Shown here piece after piece: positions 27,337 through 36,692 of a stretch of 64,000 nt of DNA (the stretch's first letter is position 1; every line of letters starts with the position of its first letter). The stretch is taken from the NCBI GenBank assembly GCA_039934035.1, contig JBDTMZ010000048.1:3918-67917 (forward strand), in the 5' to 3' direction. A model generated the notes under the pieces. That model did not search any database and was not told the DNA's origin. It saw only the letters and a list, made by a program, of their open reading frames with translations. A program made the translations under genes and the position numbers. Source of the stretch: Solibacter sp039934035. GTDB taxonomy: Bacteria; Acidobacteriota; Terriglobia; Bryobacterales; Bryobacteraceae.

Positions 27337-29250
27337 CTACTGCTGCTTCGCCGGTGCCGGCGCGTCTGCCTTCGGCGCGGGTGGGTCAGCTTTCGGTTGC
27401 GGCTTGCTTTCCTGCTTAGACTCCGGCCGCATCTGCGGCTTGCCCTCCGATTTCGATTCGGTATTCGAAACGCGCGGCAGTTCGCGGCCCACGGGCAGCG
27501 GAACCGTGGCCGGATGGTCGCCGGGATTGCCCCGTGGACCCGGCAGCATCACGCGCGGCGGCGCCGGTGGCGCAGTCGGCGCGGGAGTGCTTGTCGTAGG
27601 CACAGGCGCGGGAGGCGTTGGCGTGGGATTGGTGGTCGCCGGCTTGGGCAGCGTGACCGGCGGCGCATTCGGGCGCCCCATCGCTCCCGGTGGCGTAAGC
27701 GGGCCTGTCCGTGGCGCGGGCATCGTCCCGCTCGCACCCGGCGAGCGAACCGGCGTGGGCGTCTGCGCAGCAGGCACCGGAGCCGGCGAGTTGCCCGAAT
27801 TGCCTTGCGACCCGCTTCCCTTCCCGCCCTGCGCATTCGGATTGCGCCGCGAATAATCGGGATGCTCCGGCGGATTCAAAACCACAATCCCCGTATACAC
27901 CGGCACCGGGTAGATCACCTGCATCGGCGGACCGGGAGGGCCGGGATCGGGTGGCGGTCCGGAAGATATGACGGGCGGCGCGTCGTCCGCCGGGTTAGTC
28001 ACAATCGCGGGCGGCAGCGGCGGAGGCGCGGGCGGCGGCATCATTTCCTGAAACTCCGTGCCGGGCACCTCGGTGCGCATGCGCGCCGTTCCCACCCGCA
28101 GGTCCGGCCGCGTCGCTTCCAGTCGCGCGGCGGGGAACGAGGGCGAGGGCAAGGCCAGCGCGAGCGTCGCCACACCCAGCGGTTCCTTGGGACGATCCTT
28201 GAACCCGGCCGGGTCGATCACGCCCGCGTCCTGCTGGAAATTGGCGTACGTGGTATTGACGTTGAGGAACTGTTCCGGCCGCTCGGAGGTCACCCAGTTT
28301 TCACCGGGCCCCAGAGGACCCCATCCCGCAAGTTTGGCGTTGTACAGCCAGAACACCTCGCCCGGTTTGAAGACCGGGGAAGCGGCGGGCGTCCACACCC
28401 AGCCGAGCTCGCCTTTGCGCGTCCACCGGCCAAAATGGTACGGCACCCAGCCCCAGGGCTCGTCGCTCACCCAGGTATAGCCCAGCGCGTCGTACCAGCG
28501 CCAGCGGCCCTTCTGGAAGGGCGCCCAGCCTTCCTCCACCTTGGGCTTCCACACCGGGCCGAGATCCGTCTGCACCCATTCGCCGGCCGCGTCGAGATCG
28601 TTCAGCCCAAAGCGCTGCGCGACATGTACGCCCGAGGACGAGCTTGCCAGCGCCTTGTCGCGCTCTTCGCTCCAGCGATCCCATTCCAGTGAGGGCACGT
28701 CCCGCTCCAGCGCGAAGCGAGCGGGGTTGGCGGGTTCCAGGCGCACGGTCTGCCCTTCGCGCAGATCCAGTTCGGCCGCCGGACAGTACAGGCGGACCGT
28801 GCCTTCGATCACGGAAATGCGGCTGCTACCGGCGTCGGCCTGCAGGCGCACGCGCGCTCCCCGCGACAGTGTAATCTGCCCGCCGGGCACCACCAGCGTC
28901 AGCGTATCGTGTCCACCGGGCTCGCCGGTGAAATACGCCACGCCATGATCGAGCGCAATCACGGTGAGACGCTGGCCAGTCGCCAGGCGCGTGTAGTCCG
29001 ATAGCTCCACCTGGGAGTCCGGACCGAGCCGCCACGCGCTGCCCTCGTCCAACTCAATTTCCAGGCGTGCGGACGCACCGGTGCGCAGCCAGACGCCTTC
29101 GATCAATGGTAGGTTGCGCTCTGCGGCCATCCACGGATCGGCCGCGCGCAATTGAACTTCGACGTTACCTTGAAACTCGCCCAATCGGGCATAGCGTGCC
29201 TGCCCGGCGAACAAGACCGCGGGCAAAAGCATCAACAGCAGGCGCTTCAT
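27337..29250 (-). CDS. exported FecR-domain protein with Trp-rich repeats and Pro-rich tail
   Basis: 637 residues from ATG at 29250, which gives a clean signal peptide (MKRLLLMLLPAVLFAGQA). A FecR-like domain (about 20-180) with the pattern G-x-V-x-L-x-x-G-D-x-x-x-V is followed by a region around 215-330 with repeated W-x-P/W-x-W motifs (GRWRWYDALGYTWVSDEPWGWVPYHFGRW), matching the DUF6600 type. The last 240 residues are Pro/Ala-rich and probably disordered. Function unknown; FecR-like domains here are probably binding modules in the periplasm or cell surface and not sigma-factor regulators, as no sigma gene adjoins it. Confidence 0.75.
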   Translation of the reverse strand: MKRLLLMLLPAVLFAGQARYARLGEFQGNVEVQLRAADPWMAAERNLPLIEGVWLRTGASARLEIELDEGSAWRLGPDSQVELSDYTRLATGQRLTVIALDHGVAYFTGEPGGHDTLTLVVPGGQITLSRGARVRLQADAGSSRISVIEGTVRLYCPAAELDLREGQTVRLEPANPARFALERDVPSLEWDRWSEERDKALASSSSGVHVAQRFGLNDLDAAGEWVQTDLGPVWKPKVEEGWAPFQKGRWRWYDALGYTWVSDEPWGWVPYHFGRWTRKGELGWVWTPAASPVFKPGEVFWLYNAKLAGWGPLGPGENWVTSERPEQFLNVNTTYANFQQDAGVIDPAGFKDRPKEPLGVATLALALPSPSFPAARLEATRPDLRVGTARMRTEVPGTEFQEMMPPPAPPPLPPAIVTNPADDAPPVISSGPPPDPGPPGPPMQVIYPVPVYTGIVVLNPPEHPDYSRRNPNAQGGKGSGSQGNSGNSPAPVPAAQTPTPVRSPGASGTMPAPRTGPLTPPGAMGRPNAPPVTLPKPATTNPTPTPPAPVPTTSTPAPTAPPAPPRVMLPGPRGNPGDHPATVPLPVGRELPRVSNTESKSEGKPQMRPESKQESKPQPKADPPAPKADAPAPAKQQ

Positions 29251-29408
29251 TGTGGGAACTCCCGTCAAGCTTCATCTGGGCAGCTTCCCATTCTGCCCGT
29301 CACTCACCCGGCGGGCGGAGGACCCGTAGATGCCTCAGCCTGCGCCCTTCACTTCCGCGTATAAATGACGACGTAAGTTTACGATTCGTTGCAAGTAAAA
29401 TTGGAACT

Positions 29409-31733
29409 ATGACCGACGCGGCAATTGTAGCCCACATTTCCCAGTTGCCGCATGCGCGCGCCAACTTTAAACAACTGGTCCGCGAGTTTGGCGCTAAAGG
29501 TGAGGGGCGCAAGGAGTTGGACGCCGCGCTCGAACGCCTGACGGCGCGCGGCGACCTGATCGAACTGCGCAGCGATCAATATGTGGTCACCACGCGGAGC
29601 CGGGAATTCGCTATTGGGCGTCTCAATTTGCATCGCGATGGTTACGGGTTCTTAATCTCCGAACGTCCGATTCCGGGGATTACCGGAGACATTTTCATTC
29701 CCCCCGATGCCACCGGGAAAGCGATGCATGGCGACCGGGTGATTGTGCGCGTCGCCAGAATCGAAGCCGGCGGGCGCGCCGAAGGCGACATCGTGAAGGT
29801 GTTGAAGCGCGCGCACCCCACCGTGGTCGGCGAGTTCAAGATTGGGCGGCGCGGCTGTTATGTGGTGCCCGCCGACACGCGCATCTCGCAGTGGATCGAA
29901 ATTCCCGAGGGCATGGAATTGCCCCCCGCCAATACCCCTTCTGTGGACCGGATCGGCGTCACGCCGCCCAAGGTGACGGACCCCATCGAGTTGAACGGCA
30001 TGATCGTCAACGTCGAACTGCTGGAGTATCCGGAGCGCGGAGCTTCGGCCGTCGGACGCGTGGTGGAGATTCTCGGCCACCCCGACGATTTCGGCGTCGA
30101 CGTGGAGGTGGTGATTCGCAAGCATCACCTGCCGCACCAGTTTCCGCCCGAGGTGCTCGAGCAGGCGCAGGCCATGCCGCTGACCATCGCCGCGGCCGAA
30201 CTGGCGGGCCGCCGCGATTTTCGCGAGATGCCCATCGTGACCATCGATGGCGAGACCGCGCGCGATTTCGACGATGCCGTGTGGGTGGACAGACTGCCCA
30301 ACGGCCACTACTCGCTGCACGTGCACATCGCCGACGTCAGCCACTATGTGCTGCCCGGCTCGCCCATCGCTCAGGAAGCTCAGTTGCGCGGCACCAGCGT
30401 CTATTTCCCGGATCGCGCCGTGCCAATGCTGCCTTACGAACTGTCCACCAATTTGTGCTCGCTGGTGCCGCAGCAGGATCGCCTGGTGATGTCGGCCCTG
30501 CTGGAGATCGATCGTCAGGGCGAAGTGGTGGCGCAGGAATTCACCAGCGGCGTGATTCGCAGCGCGGAGCGCATGACCTATACCAACGTCCACCTGCTGT
30601 TGGAAGGCGATGCGGCGCAGCGGGCGCGCTACGCCCCGCTGGTGGAGCGTTTCGAACTGATGCAGGAGCTTGCCACGATCCTGAACAAGAAACGGGTGCG
30701 CCGCGGCTCCATCGATTTCGACCTGCCCGAACCCCTGATCGAGTTCGACGAATTCGGCGCGATGGTGGGCGTCATGCGCGCGCCGCGCAATATTGCCAAC
30801 CGCATCATCGAAGAGTTCATGCTGGCCGCCAACGAAGCGGTGGCCGGACATCTGGAGGCGGCGGGCATTGCGTCCGTCTACCGCATTCACGAGATGCCGG
30901 ACCCGAAGCGCGTGATGGAATTCGAAGAGGTGGCAACCCACTTCGGCGTCTCGCTGGGAATCGGTGCGATCCCTGTGAAGCGTTTCGGCGTCACCGACAA
31001 GCGGCGCGACGGCGGCAAGCAGCGCAGGGAAATCGTGGTGGCGGATTCCGGCTTGCGCATTTCCTCGCGGCACTATCAGAAGCTGGTCGCCAAGATCGAA
31101 GGTAAGCCCGAGGAGCGCATCCTGAGTTATCTGATGCTGCGTTCGCTGCGACAGGCGCGCTACAGCACGGAAAATGTGGGCCACTTCGCGCTCGCCGCGC
31201 CCACCTACACCCATTTCACCTCGCCCATCCGCCGCTATCCCGACTTGATGGTGCACCGCCTGCTGCGCGCCGTGCTGACCGGAAAGTCCACGCCGGACGA
31301 GGAGTACCTGAAGCCGCTGGCCGACGAGTGCTCCCAATCGGAGCGGCGCGCCGCGGAAGCCGAACGGGAACTGGTGGAGTGGAAGAAGGTCAAGTTCATG
31401 ACCGACCGCGTGGGCGAAGATTTCGACGGGTTGATCATCTCCATCACGAAGTACGGTTTGTTTGTGGAACTGACCGATCTGTTTGTCGAAGGCCTGGTGC
31501 CCATCGACACTTTGCCCGCCGATGAGTACACTTATCAGGAGAATGTTCGCAAGGTCGTAGGCAAGCGCTCGCGGCGCGAGTTCTCGATCGGCGACAAAGT
31601 CCGTGTGATCCTGGATCGCGTGGACGGCAACGAACGCAAACTACAGTTCTCCATTTTCGAAGATGCTCCCAAACGCTCTGGCAAAAATTCCCGGCGGCAG
31701 CTTTCTGATGGGCCAAAACGACGGCCGCGATGA
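29409..31733 (+). CDS. rnr: ribonuclease R
   Basis: 774 residues from ATG at 29409; longer frames upstream lie in the divergent promoter region. N-terminal winged-helix and two cold-shock domains (about 1-210), the RNB catalytic domain with TIDGETARDFDDAVWVD holding the catalytic Asp residues, and the family motif HFTSPIRRYPDLMVHRLL. The C-terminal S1 domain (about 670-755) is followed by a basic tail. It degrades structured RNA 3' to 5'. The last 71 nt overlap the next gene in another frame. Confidence 0.95.
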   Translation: MTDAAIVAHISQLPHARANFKQLVREFGAKGEGRKELDAALERLTARGDLIELRSDQYVVTTRSREFAIGRLNLHRDGYGFLISERPIPGITGDIFIPPDATGKAMHGDRVIVRVARIEAGGRAEGDIVKVLKRAHPTVVGEFKIGRRGCYVVPADTRISQWIEIPEGMELPPANTPSVDRIGVTPPKVTDPIELNGMIVNVELLEYPERGASAVGRVVEILGHPDDFGVDVEVVIRKHHLPHQFPPEVLEQAQAMPLTIAAAELAGRRDFREMPIVTIDGETARDFDDAVWVDRLPNGHYSLHVHIADVSHYVLPGSPIAQEAQLRGTSVYFPDRAVPMLPYELSTNLCSLVPQQDRLVMSALLEIDRQGEVVAQEFTSGVIRSAERMTYTNVHLLLEGDAAQRARYAPLVERFELMQELATILNKKRVRRGSIDFDLPEPLIEFDEFGAMVGVMRAPRNIANRIIEEFMLAANEAVAGHLEAAGIASVYRIHEMPDPKRVMEFEEVATHFGVSLGIGAIPVKRFGVTDKRRDGGKQRREIVVADSGLRISSRHYQKLVAKIEGKPEERILSYLMLRSLRQARYSTENVGHFALAAPTYTHFTSPIRRYPDLMVHRLLRAVLTGKSTPDEEYLKPLADECSQSERRAAEAERELVEWKKVKFMTDRVGEDFDGLIISITKYGLFVELTDLFVEGLVPIDTLPADEYTYQENVRKVVGKRSRREFSIGDKVRVILDRVDGNERKLQFSIFEDAPKRSGKNSRRQLSDGPKRRPR

Positions 31734-32304
31734 GGAGCAGCCCGCGCACCTGGTGACGGTGGCGCCTTTTCAGATGGCGCCGCACCAGTTGACCAACGCG
31801 GAGTTCGCCGCTTTCCGCGCCTTCGATTTCCGCGACCCGCTCCTGCCGGTGACCAGCGTGAGTTGGTTCGATGCTACGGAATATTGCGCCTGGCTGGCCG
31901 CGCAATGGGGACTGCCCGTGCGCCTGCCCACCGAGGCGGAATGGGAGTTCGCCGCGCGCGGGGGATTTGCGCAGCGGCTGTATCCGTGGGGCAATGAGCT
32001 GCCTGCTGCCGTGCCGGGCCGCTGGCGCGAAGGGCCCGAACGCGTGGCGCAGGGCGAGCCGAATGGCTACGGCCTGTTCGACCTGTGCCAGAACGTGCAC
32101 GAATGGTGCAGCGATTGGTACGACCCGCAATATTATGCAAATTCGCCCGCGGAGAATCCGCCGGGGCCGCCGCACGGCACACGCCGCGCCTCACGGGGAG
32201 GCGCATGGCGGCACCACATTCCTTACTCGCGCTGCGCCGCACGCAGCAGCATTCCGCCGGAGTTTCGCTACGCGGATTATGGGTTTCGGATTGCCCTACG
32301 TTAG
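31663..32304 (+). CDS. FGE-sulfatase-fold (SUMF1-like) protein
   Basis: 213 residues starting inside the rnr C-terminus. The conserved domain begins at once (KIPGGSFLMG at 8-17), so the 71-nt overlap is real. Family motifs follow: PHQLTNAEFAAF, PVTSVSWFDATEYCAWL, RLPTEAEWEFAARGG, YPWGN, GLFDLCQNVHEWCSDWY, SRGGAWRHH and a final GFRIA. The cysteine pair that formylglycine-generating enzyme uses for catalysis is not seen in the expected CxxxxC position, so it may be a binding domain or one of the other activities of this fold. Confidence 0.85.
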   Translation: MLPNALAKIPGGSFLMGQNDGRDEEQPAHLVTVAPFQMAPHQLTNAEFAAFRAFDFRDPLLPVTSVSWFDATEYCAWLAAQWGLPVRLPTEAEWEFAARGGFAQRLYPWGNELPAAVPGRWREGPERVAQGEPNGYGLFDLCQNVHEWCSDWYDPQYYANSPAENPPGPPHGTRRASRGGAWRHHIPYSRCAARSSIPPEFRYADYGFRIALR

Positions 32305-32374
32305 CAGCAACGGTTAGTGGAACACGTTAGTCATCCGCAATTGACACCCAAGGGGATGGGACTTATAGTTGGGC

Positions 32375-33115
32375 ATGCCCGGTTTCGGAGAGGCGCCTTC
32401 GCCCGAAAACTTACAGTTCGAGCATGCGGAGCCTATTCCCGCGGAGCCGGTTGGCAATGGCCCGGCCTGCGTGGTCTGCCACAGGCCCACGGGCGACACT
32501 TACTTTCAGGCGCAAGGACAAACGGTCTGTCCGGATTGCGCGGACAGGATCCAGAGCGGCCAGCAGGCGGCGCCTGCGTCCCGACTGGTACCGGCGGCAA
32601 TCTATGGCGCCGGCGCGGCCCTTGCCGGCTGCCTTCTCTACGCCCTCGTGGCCATCGTGTTCAACCTGGAGATCGGCCTGCTGGCAATTCTGGTGGGCTG
32701 GATGGTGGGCAAGGCGATCCGTCACGGTTCTAAAGGCATGGGGGGCCGGCCGCAGCAGATCCTGGCCGTGCTGCTCACCTACTTTTCCATTAGTTCCAGC
32801 TATGTGGTGGTGATGATTCACGAGATCACGACCAATCCCTCGATCGTGGAGAAATCGAAGGCGAACGCGAATCCAGGGGCTGCGGCCGGGCAGAAGGGCG
32901 AAATCACGAGTGCCGGCGAGCGTCCTGCCGGCGGCGTCCTGCTGATCAGCGCATTGACTCTGATTGCGGCAGCGCCATTTTTCGGCCTCTCGCAAGGCAT
33001 CTCCGGCTTCATCTCGCTGTTCATCATCTTCATCGGCCTGCAGCGCGCCTGGCAAATGACCGGCCGCCGCCAAATTCCAGTCATGGGACCCTACCCGGTG
33101 GAAGCGGCGCAATGA
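32375..33115 (+). CDS. zinc-ribbon membrane protein
   Basis: 246 residues from ATG at 32375 (a TTG two codons earlier is possible). A short N-terminal tail is followed by a zinc ribbon with Cys32/Cys35 (CVVC) and Cys52/Cys55 (CPDC). Two adjacent helices (about 70-110), a third (about 118-138), a soluble loop, and two C-terminal helices (about 185-225) follow. The stop overlaps the next start (ATGA), so it is translated with the site-2 protease. Function unknown; a partner or substrate of the protease is possible. Confidence 0.6.
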   Translation: MPGFGEAPSPENLQFEHAEPIPAEPVGNGPACVVCHRPTGDTYFQAQGQTVCPDCADRIQSGQQAAPASRLVPAAIYGAGAALAGCLLYALVAIVFNLEIGLLAILVGWMVGKAIRHGSKGMGGRPQQILAVLLTYFSISSSYVVVMIHEITTNPSIVEKSKANANPGAAAGQKGEITSAGERPAGGVLLISALTLIAAAPFFGLSQGISGFISLFIIFIGLQRAWQMTGRRQIPVMGPYPVEAAQ

Positions 33116-34098
33116 ACTGCGCCGCTTGCGGCGCCGAACTCAGCGAGGCCGCGCTGAGTTGTCCCGCCTGCAGAAAATTGACGCACGGCGCTACGCTCGC
33201 GGACTTGGCGAAGCGCGCCAAGGCCGCCTGGCGCGTCGGCCAGTTTGCGCAGGAGCGCGCGCTGTGGGCGGAATCGCTCGCGCTGCTGCCGGAAGACACG
33301 GTGCAGCACCGCACCATCGCGGCGCGCATCGCGGAGATCGATCAGACAAATGCCCACGCGGAAGGGACACGCGGGCACGGCTGGCGGCAGACTATTTCGA
33401 TGGGCGCCGGCCCCCTGATCGTCCTGGCATTGACGAAGGGCAAATTCCTGCTGCTCGGCCTGACCAAGATCGGCACCCTGCTCACCATGCTGGCCTCGCT
33501 GGGCGTGTATTGGGCGATGTACGGGTGGGCGTTCGCATTGGGGCTGGTGTTTTCCATCTACATCCACGAGATGGGGCATGTGGCCGCGATTAAGCGCTAT
33601 GGCTTCCCCGCCAGCGCGCCGATGTTCATCCCCGGCCTGGGCGCCTTCATCCAACTGCGGGGAGTGCGGCTGCCACCGGTACCGGAAGCGCGCGTGGGGC
33701 TGGCGGGCCCGATCTACGGGCTCGGCGCTGCCGTGGCGGCGCTCGCCTGCTACTACGTCACGCGCGCCAATGTGTGGGCCGTAATCGCCCATTTCGGAGC
33801 CATCGTGAACTGCTTCAATCTGATTCCGGTGTGGCAACTGGATGGCTCGCGCGGTATGCGATCTTTGACCCGCGGCGAGCGCGGGATTGTGGTGGCCGCG
33901 GCCCTCTGCCTGTGGATGTTGACCGCCACGCCGTTGTTGGGCCTGATCGCTTTGGCAGGCGCGTATCGCCTGTTCACGCGGGACTGGCAGGAAGAGGGCG
34001 ACCGCGAAGGTCTGCTGCAATATGTGGGACTGCTGGCGGCATTCGCGTTGGTGGTGGCGCTCTCGGCGGGACCCTCGGCGATTCCGGCGCAGCACTAG
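33112..34098 (+). CDS. M50-family site-2-protease-like membrane metalloprotease with zinc ribbon
   Basis: 328 residues. An N-terminal zinc ribbon (Cys3/Cys6 and Cys17/Cys20) and a helical segment that resembles a TPR-like helix pair precede the membrane domain. The protease core holds HEMGH (His152, Glu153, His156) within a helix, and the downstream helix has NLIPVWQLDGSR, the N-x-x-P-x-x-x-L-D-G motif that supplies the third zinc ligand. Such proteases cut helices inside the membrane to release regulators. Co-translated with the zinc-ribbon membrane protein. Confidence 0.85.
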   Translation: MNCAACGAELSEAALSCPACRKLTHGATLADLAKRAKAAWRVGQFAQERALWAESLALLPEDTVQHRTIAARIAEIDQTNAHAEGTRGHGWRQTISMGAGPLIVLALTKGKFLLLGLTKIGTLLTMLASLGVYWAMYGWAFALGLVFSIYIHEMGHVAAIKRYGFPASAPMFIPGLGAFIQLRGVRLPPVPEARVGLAGPIYGLGAAVAALACYYVTRANVWAVIAHFGAIVNCFNLIPVWQLDGSRGMRSLTRGERGIVVAAALCLWMLTATPLLGLIALAGAYRLFTRDWQEEGDREGLLQYVGLLAAFALVVALSAGPSAIPAQH

Positions 34099-34137
34099 CA
34101 ACGCCCATCCACGACAAGCCCGGAGCCCTCCCCCACA

Positions 34138-35511
34138 CTACTTAAGCGACGCGCTGACTTTGGCGCGATACTCGGCCGCCTTCGCCAGGATCGCCTTCTC
34201 GTCCAACGTCAGAATCTTCGCATCGCGCACCACCGCCTTGCCATTCACCATGACATCGCGCACGTCGGACCCCTTGAGCGCGTACACCATCTGCGATACC
34301 GCATCGTAGAGCGGCTGCGCGTGCGGGCGGTCGATGCGCACCGTAATCATGTCGGCGCGTTTGCCGGCTTCGAGAGACCCGATTTCCTTCTCCATGCCCA
34401 ACGCCCGCGCGCCGCGGATGGTCGCCATCGCCAGCGCCGCACCGGCAGGCAGCGCCTGCGGATTCAAGGTCGTCACCTTCGCCAGTTTCGCCGCCAGATC
34501 CATCTCTTCGAATAAATTGAAATCGTTATTGCTGCCGGCGGGACCGTCGGGACCCAGCCCGACCGCGAGATCGAGCGCCAGCATACGCGTCACCGGAGCC
34601 ACACCGCTCGAGAGCTTCATATTGCTCGACGGGCAGTGCGCCAGCCCCACGCCGCGCGCCTTCAGAATCGCCAGGTCCGCCTCGTCCACCCACACGGCGT
34701 GAGCCGCCACCGAGCGGCCGTTCCACACCCCGAGATCGTCCAACGTCTTTGTAGGCGTGGTCTTCCGCTTGGCGATTTCGTCGTCGTTCTCTTTCTTGGT
34801 CTCCGACAGGTGAATCACCAGCGGCGCGTTGTACTTATTGGCCAGCGCGCGCGCAGCCTTCAACGTCTCGTCGGAATTGGTGTACAGCGCATGCGGCGCC
34901 ACGGCGGCGGTAATCAGCGAATCGCCCTGGAAGCGCTTGAGGAAGCGCTCCGTATACGCCAGGGCGTCGACCGGAGTTTTGTTATCGGCCACCGGAAACC
35001 CGATGATGGTCTCCCCCAGCACGCCGCGCATGCCCGCTTCCTTGGCGGCCTCCGCCACCACGTCTTCGAAGTAGTACATGTCGGTGAACGTGGTGGTGCC
35101 GCTCAACAGCATTTCGAGACAGCCGAGGCGCGTTCCCCAACGCACGAAATCCGCGGACACGTTCTTGGCCTCGGCCGGGAAGATGAACTTCTCCAGCCAG
35201 TCCTGCAGCTTCATATCGTCAGCGATGCCGCGAAACAAGCTCATCGCCGCGTGCGTGTGAGTGTTGATCAAGCCGGGAGCGAGGATGGCGTCGGGACGGT
35301 CCAGGCGCACTTTCGGCTTGAACCGGGCGTCGATTTCCGCCTTCGTGCCCACCGCCAGAATGCGCTCGCCTTTCACCGCGACCGCGCCGTTTTCGATCAC
35401 GCGCCGCTGCGCGTCCATGGTGATGACGTAGCGCGCGCTCCAGACGGCGTCGGCCGGTTCGGCGGCGAAGGCCGCCACCGCAATAAGGAACAGACTAAAG
35501 ATACGAGGCAT
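34138..35511 (-). CDS. exported amidohydrolase, SAH/MTA-deaminase family
   Basis: 457 residues with a signal peptide (1-17, ending AFA-AEP). Metal ligands of the TrzN/SsnA/MtaD group: HTHAAMSLFRG (His-x-His), a His in HALYTNS, IHLSET, and AHCPSSNMKLSSG, plus GLGPDGPAGSNND with the catalytic Asp. This group deaminates adenosine derivatives such as S-adenosylhomocysteine, 5'-methylthioadenosine or guanine-like bases. The start overlaps the end of cdd by 17 nt; it ends the nucleoside operon. Export is unusual for this family and suggests action on periplasmic nucleosides before uptake. Confidence 0.8.
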   Translation of the reverse strand: MPRIFSLFLIAVAAFAAEPADAVWSARYVITMDAQRRVIENGAVAVKGERILAVGTKAEIDARFKPKVRLDRPDAILAPGLINTHTHAAMSLFRGIADDMKLQDWLEKFIFPAEAKNVSADFVRWGTRLGCLEMLLSGTTTFTDMYYFEDVVAEAAKEAGMRGVLGETIIGFPVADNKTPVDALAYTERFLKRFQGDSLITAAVAPHALYTNSDETLKAARALANKYNAPLVIHLSETKKENDDEIAKRKTTPTKTLDDLGVWNGRSVAAHAVWVDEADLAILKARGVGLAHCPSSNMKLSSGVAPVTRMLALDLAVGLGPDGPAGSNNDFNLFEEMDLAAKLAKVTTLNPQALPAGAALAMATIRGARALGMEKEIGSLEAGKRADMITVRIDRPHAQPLYDAVSQMVYALKGSDVRDVMVNGKAVVRDAKILTLDEKAILAKAAEYRAKVSASLK

Positions 35512-35881
35512 CGAAGGGCTTCGGGAAAAGATCTTTCAACTGATAGGTCTCGGTGTTGCCGTGCAAGTTGACCAGCACGATCGGTACGTCGCCGCAGAAT
35601 TCCCAGAGAATCTGCCGGCACGCGCCGCAAGGCGGCGTCAGCGTATCGGTATCGGCCGCCACGGCCACACGGCGGAATTTGCGAACGCCTTCGGAGATCG
35701 CCTTGAAGATCGCGACCCGCTCGGCGCACATGGTGAGTCCGTAGGTGGCGTTCTCCACGTTGCAGCCGGTGTGTATGCGCCCCGCTTCGTCCTCCACGGC
35801 GGCGCCCACCTGGAAGTTGGAGAACCTCGCGAAAGCGTTTAAACGTACGGCCAGCGCGGCATCAATCAAAGGATCGGCCAA
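35495..35881 (-). CDS. cdd: cytidine deaminase
   Basis: 128 residues, the short homotetrameric type. Zinc ligands are Cys52 in MCAERVA with catalytic Glu54, and Cys85/Cys88 in PPCGACRQ; NVENA (41-45) binds the ribose. It converts cytidine to uridine for nucleoside salvage. One base separates it from the purine-nucleoside phosphorylase stop, and it overlaps the following amidohydrolase. Confidence 0.95.
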   Translation of the reverse strand: MADPLIDAALAVRLNAFARFSNFQVGAAVEDEAGRIHTGCNVENATYGLTMCAERVAIFKAISEGVRKFRRVAVAADTDTLTPPCGACRQILWEFCGDVPIVLVNLHGNTETYQLKDLFPKPFDASYL

Positions 35882-35882
35882 A

Positions 35883-36692
35883 CTACGCCTCCAGTCTCGG
35901 CAGCAGCGCCTTCAGGAACTTCACCAGGATATCGCGCACCATCACGCCGGTCTCCAGCACTTCCTCGTGATTGATCTTTTGCGGCAGAATGCCGGCCGCC
36001 ATATTCGTCACGCACGAAATGCCGAGCACCTTCATCCCCATGTGGTTCGCCACAATCACTTCCGGCACGGTCGACATGCCCACCACATCGGCGCCGATCA
36101 CGCGCAGGAAGCGGATCTCCGCGGGCGTTTCGTAACTCGGCCCCAGCATGGCCGCGTACACGCCCTGCGTCATCGGAATGCAGAGTTCCTCGGCCACCTT
36201 GAGAGCTTTCTCACGGTAGTCCTTCGAGTAGGCTTCCGACATGTCGGGGAAGCGCGGTCCCAACTCGTCGTCATTCGGACCCACCAGCGGATTCGTACCC
36301 TGCAGATTGATATGATCGCTGATCAAGACCAGGCCGCCGCGTTCGAGCGACAGATTGATGCCGCCCGCCGCATTGGTGAACACCATGGACTGCACACCGA
36401 TCGAATGCAGTACGCGCACGCCGTACGTCACCTGCTGCATTCCATAGCCTTCGTACAGGTGCGCGCGACCGGCCATGACGGCCAGCTCGATCCCGCCGAG
36501 TTTGCCGATAATCAGCTTGCCGGCGTGGCCCACCGCGGTGGAATGCGGCCAGCCGGGAATCTCGCCGTACGGCAGCTCGGTGCGCTCCGTCAGTTCGTCG
36601 GCGAAAGCCCCGAGTCCGCTGCCCAAGACCAGTCCGATGGTGGGACGCAGGCTGGTGTGGCCCTGAAGGTATCGTTTGGCTTCGCCCGTCAC
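35883..36692 (-). CDS. punA: purine-nucleoside phosphorylase (trimeric PNP)
   Basis: 269 residues. Motifs of the low-molecular-mass trimeric PNP family: phosphate loop GLVLGSGLGAFAD, GRAHLYEGY, TNAAGGIN, the base-binding segment MLGPSYETPAEIRFL and MSTVPEVIVANHMG. It splits purine nucleosides with phosphate into base and ribose-1-phosphate. The start overlaps the nupC stop by 4 nt. Confidence 0.95.
   Translation of the reverse strand: MTGEAKRYLQGHTSLRPTIGLVLGSGLGAFADELTERTELPYGEIPGWPHSTAVGHAGKLIIGKLGGIELAVMAGRAHLYEGYGMQQVTYGVRVLHSIGVQSMVFTNAAGGINLSLERGGLVLISDHINLQGTNPLVGPNDDELGPRFPDMSEAYSKDYREKALKVAEELCIPMTQGVYAAMLGPSYETPAEIRFLRVIGADVVGMSTVPEVIVANHMGMKVLGISCVTNMAAGILPQKINHEEVLETGVMVRDILVKFLKALLPRLEA

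Noticed and set aside
27319..28692. 457-residue plus-strand Arg/His-rich open frame
   Set aside because: Antisense to the Pro-rich tail of the FecR-domain gene, which creates open antisense frames.
29652..31337. 561-residue minus-strand open frame
   Set aside because: Mirror of rnr; His/Asp/Gln-rich with no motif.
31663..32304. FGE-fold protein as an active formylglycine-generating enzyme
   Set aside because: No cysteine pair in the catalytic positions and no sulfatase gene adjacent.
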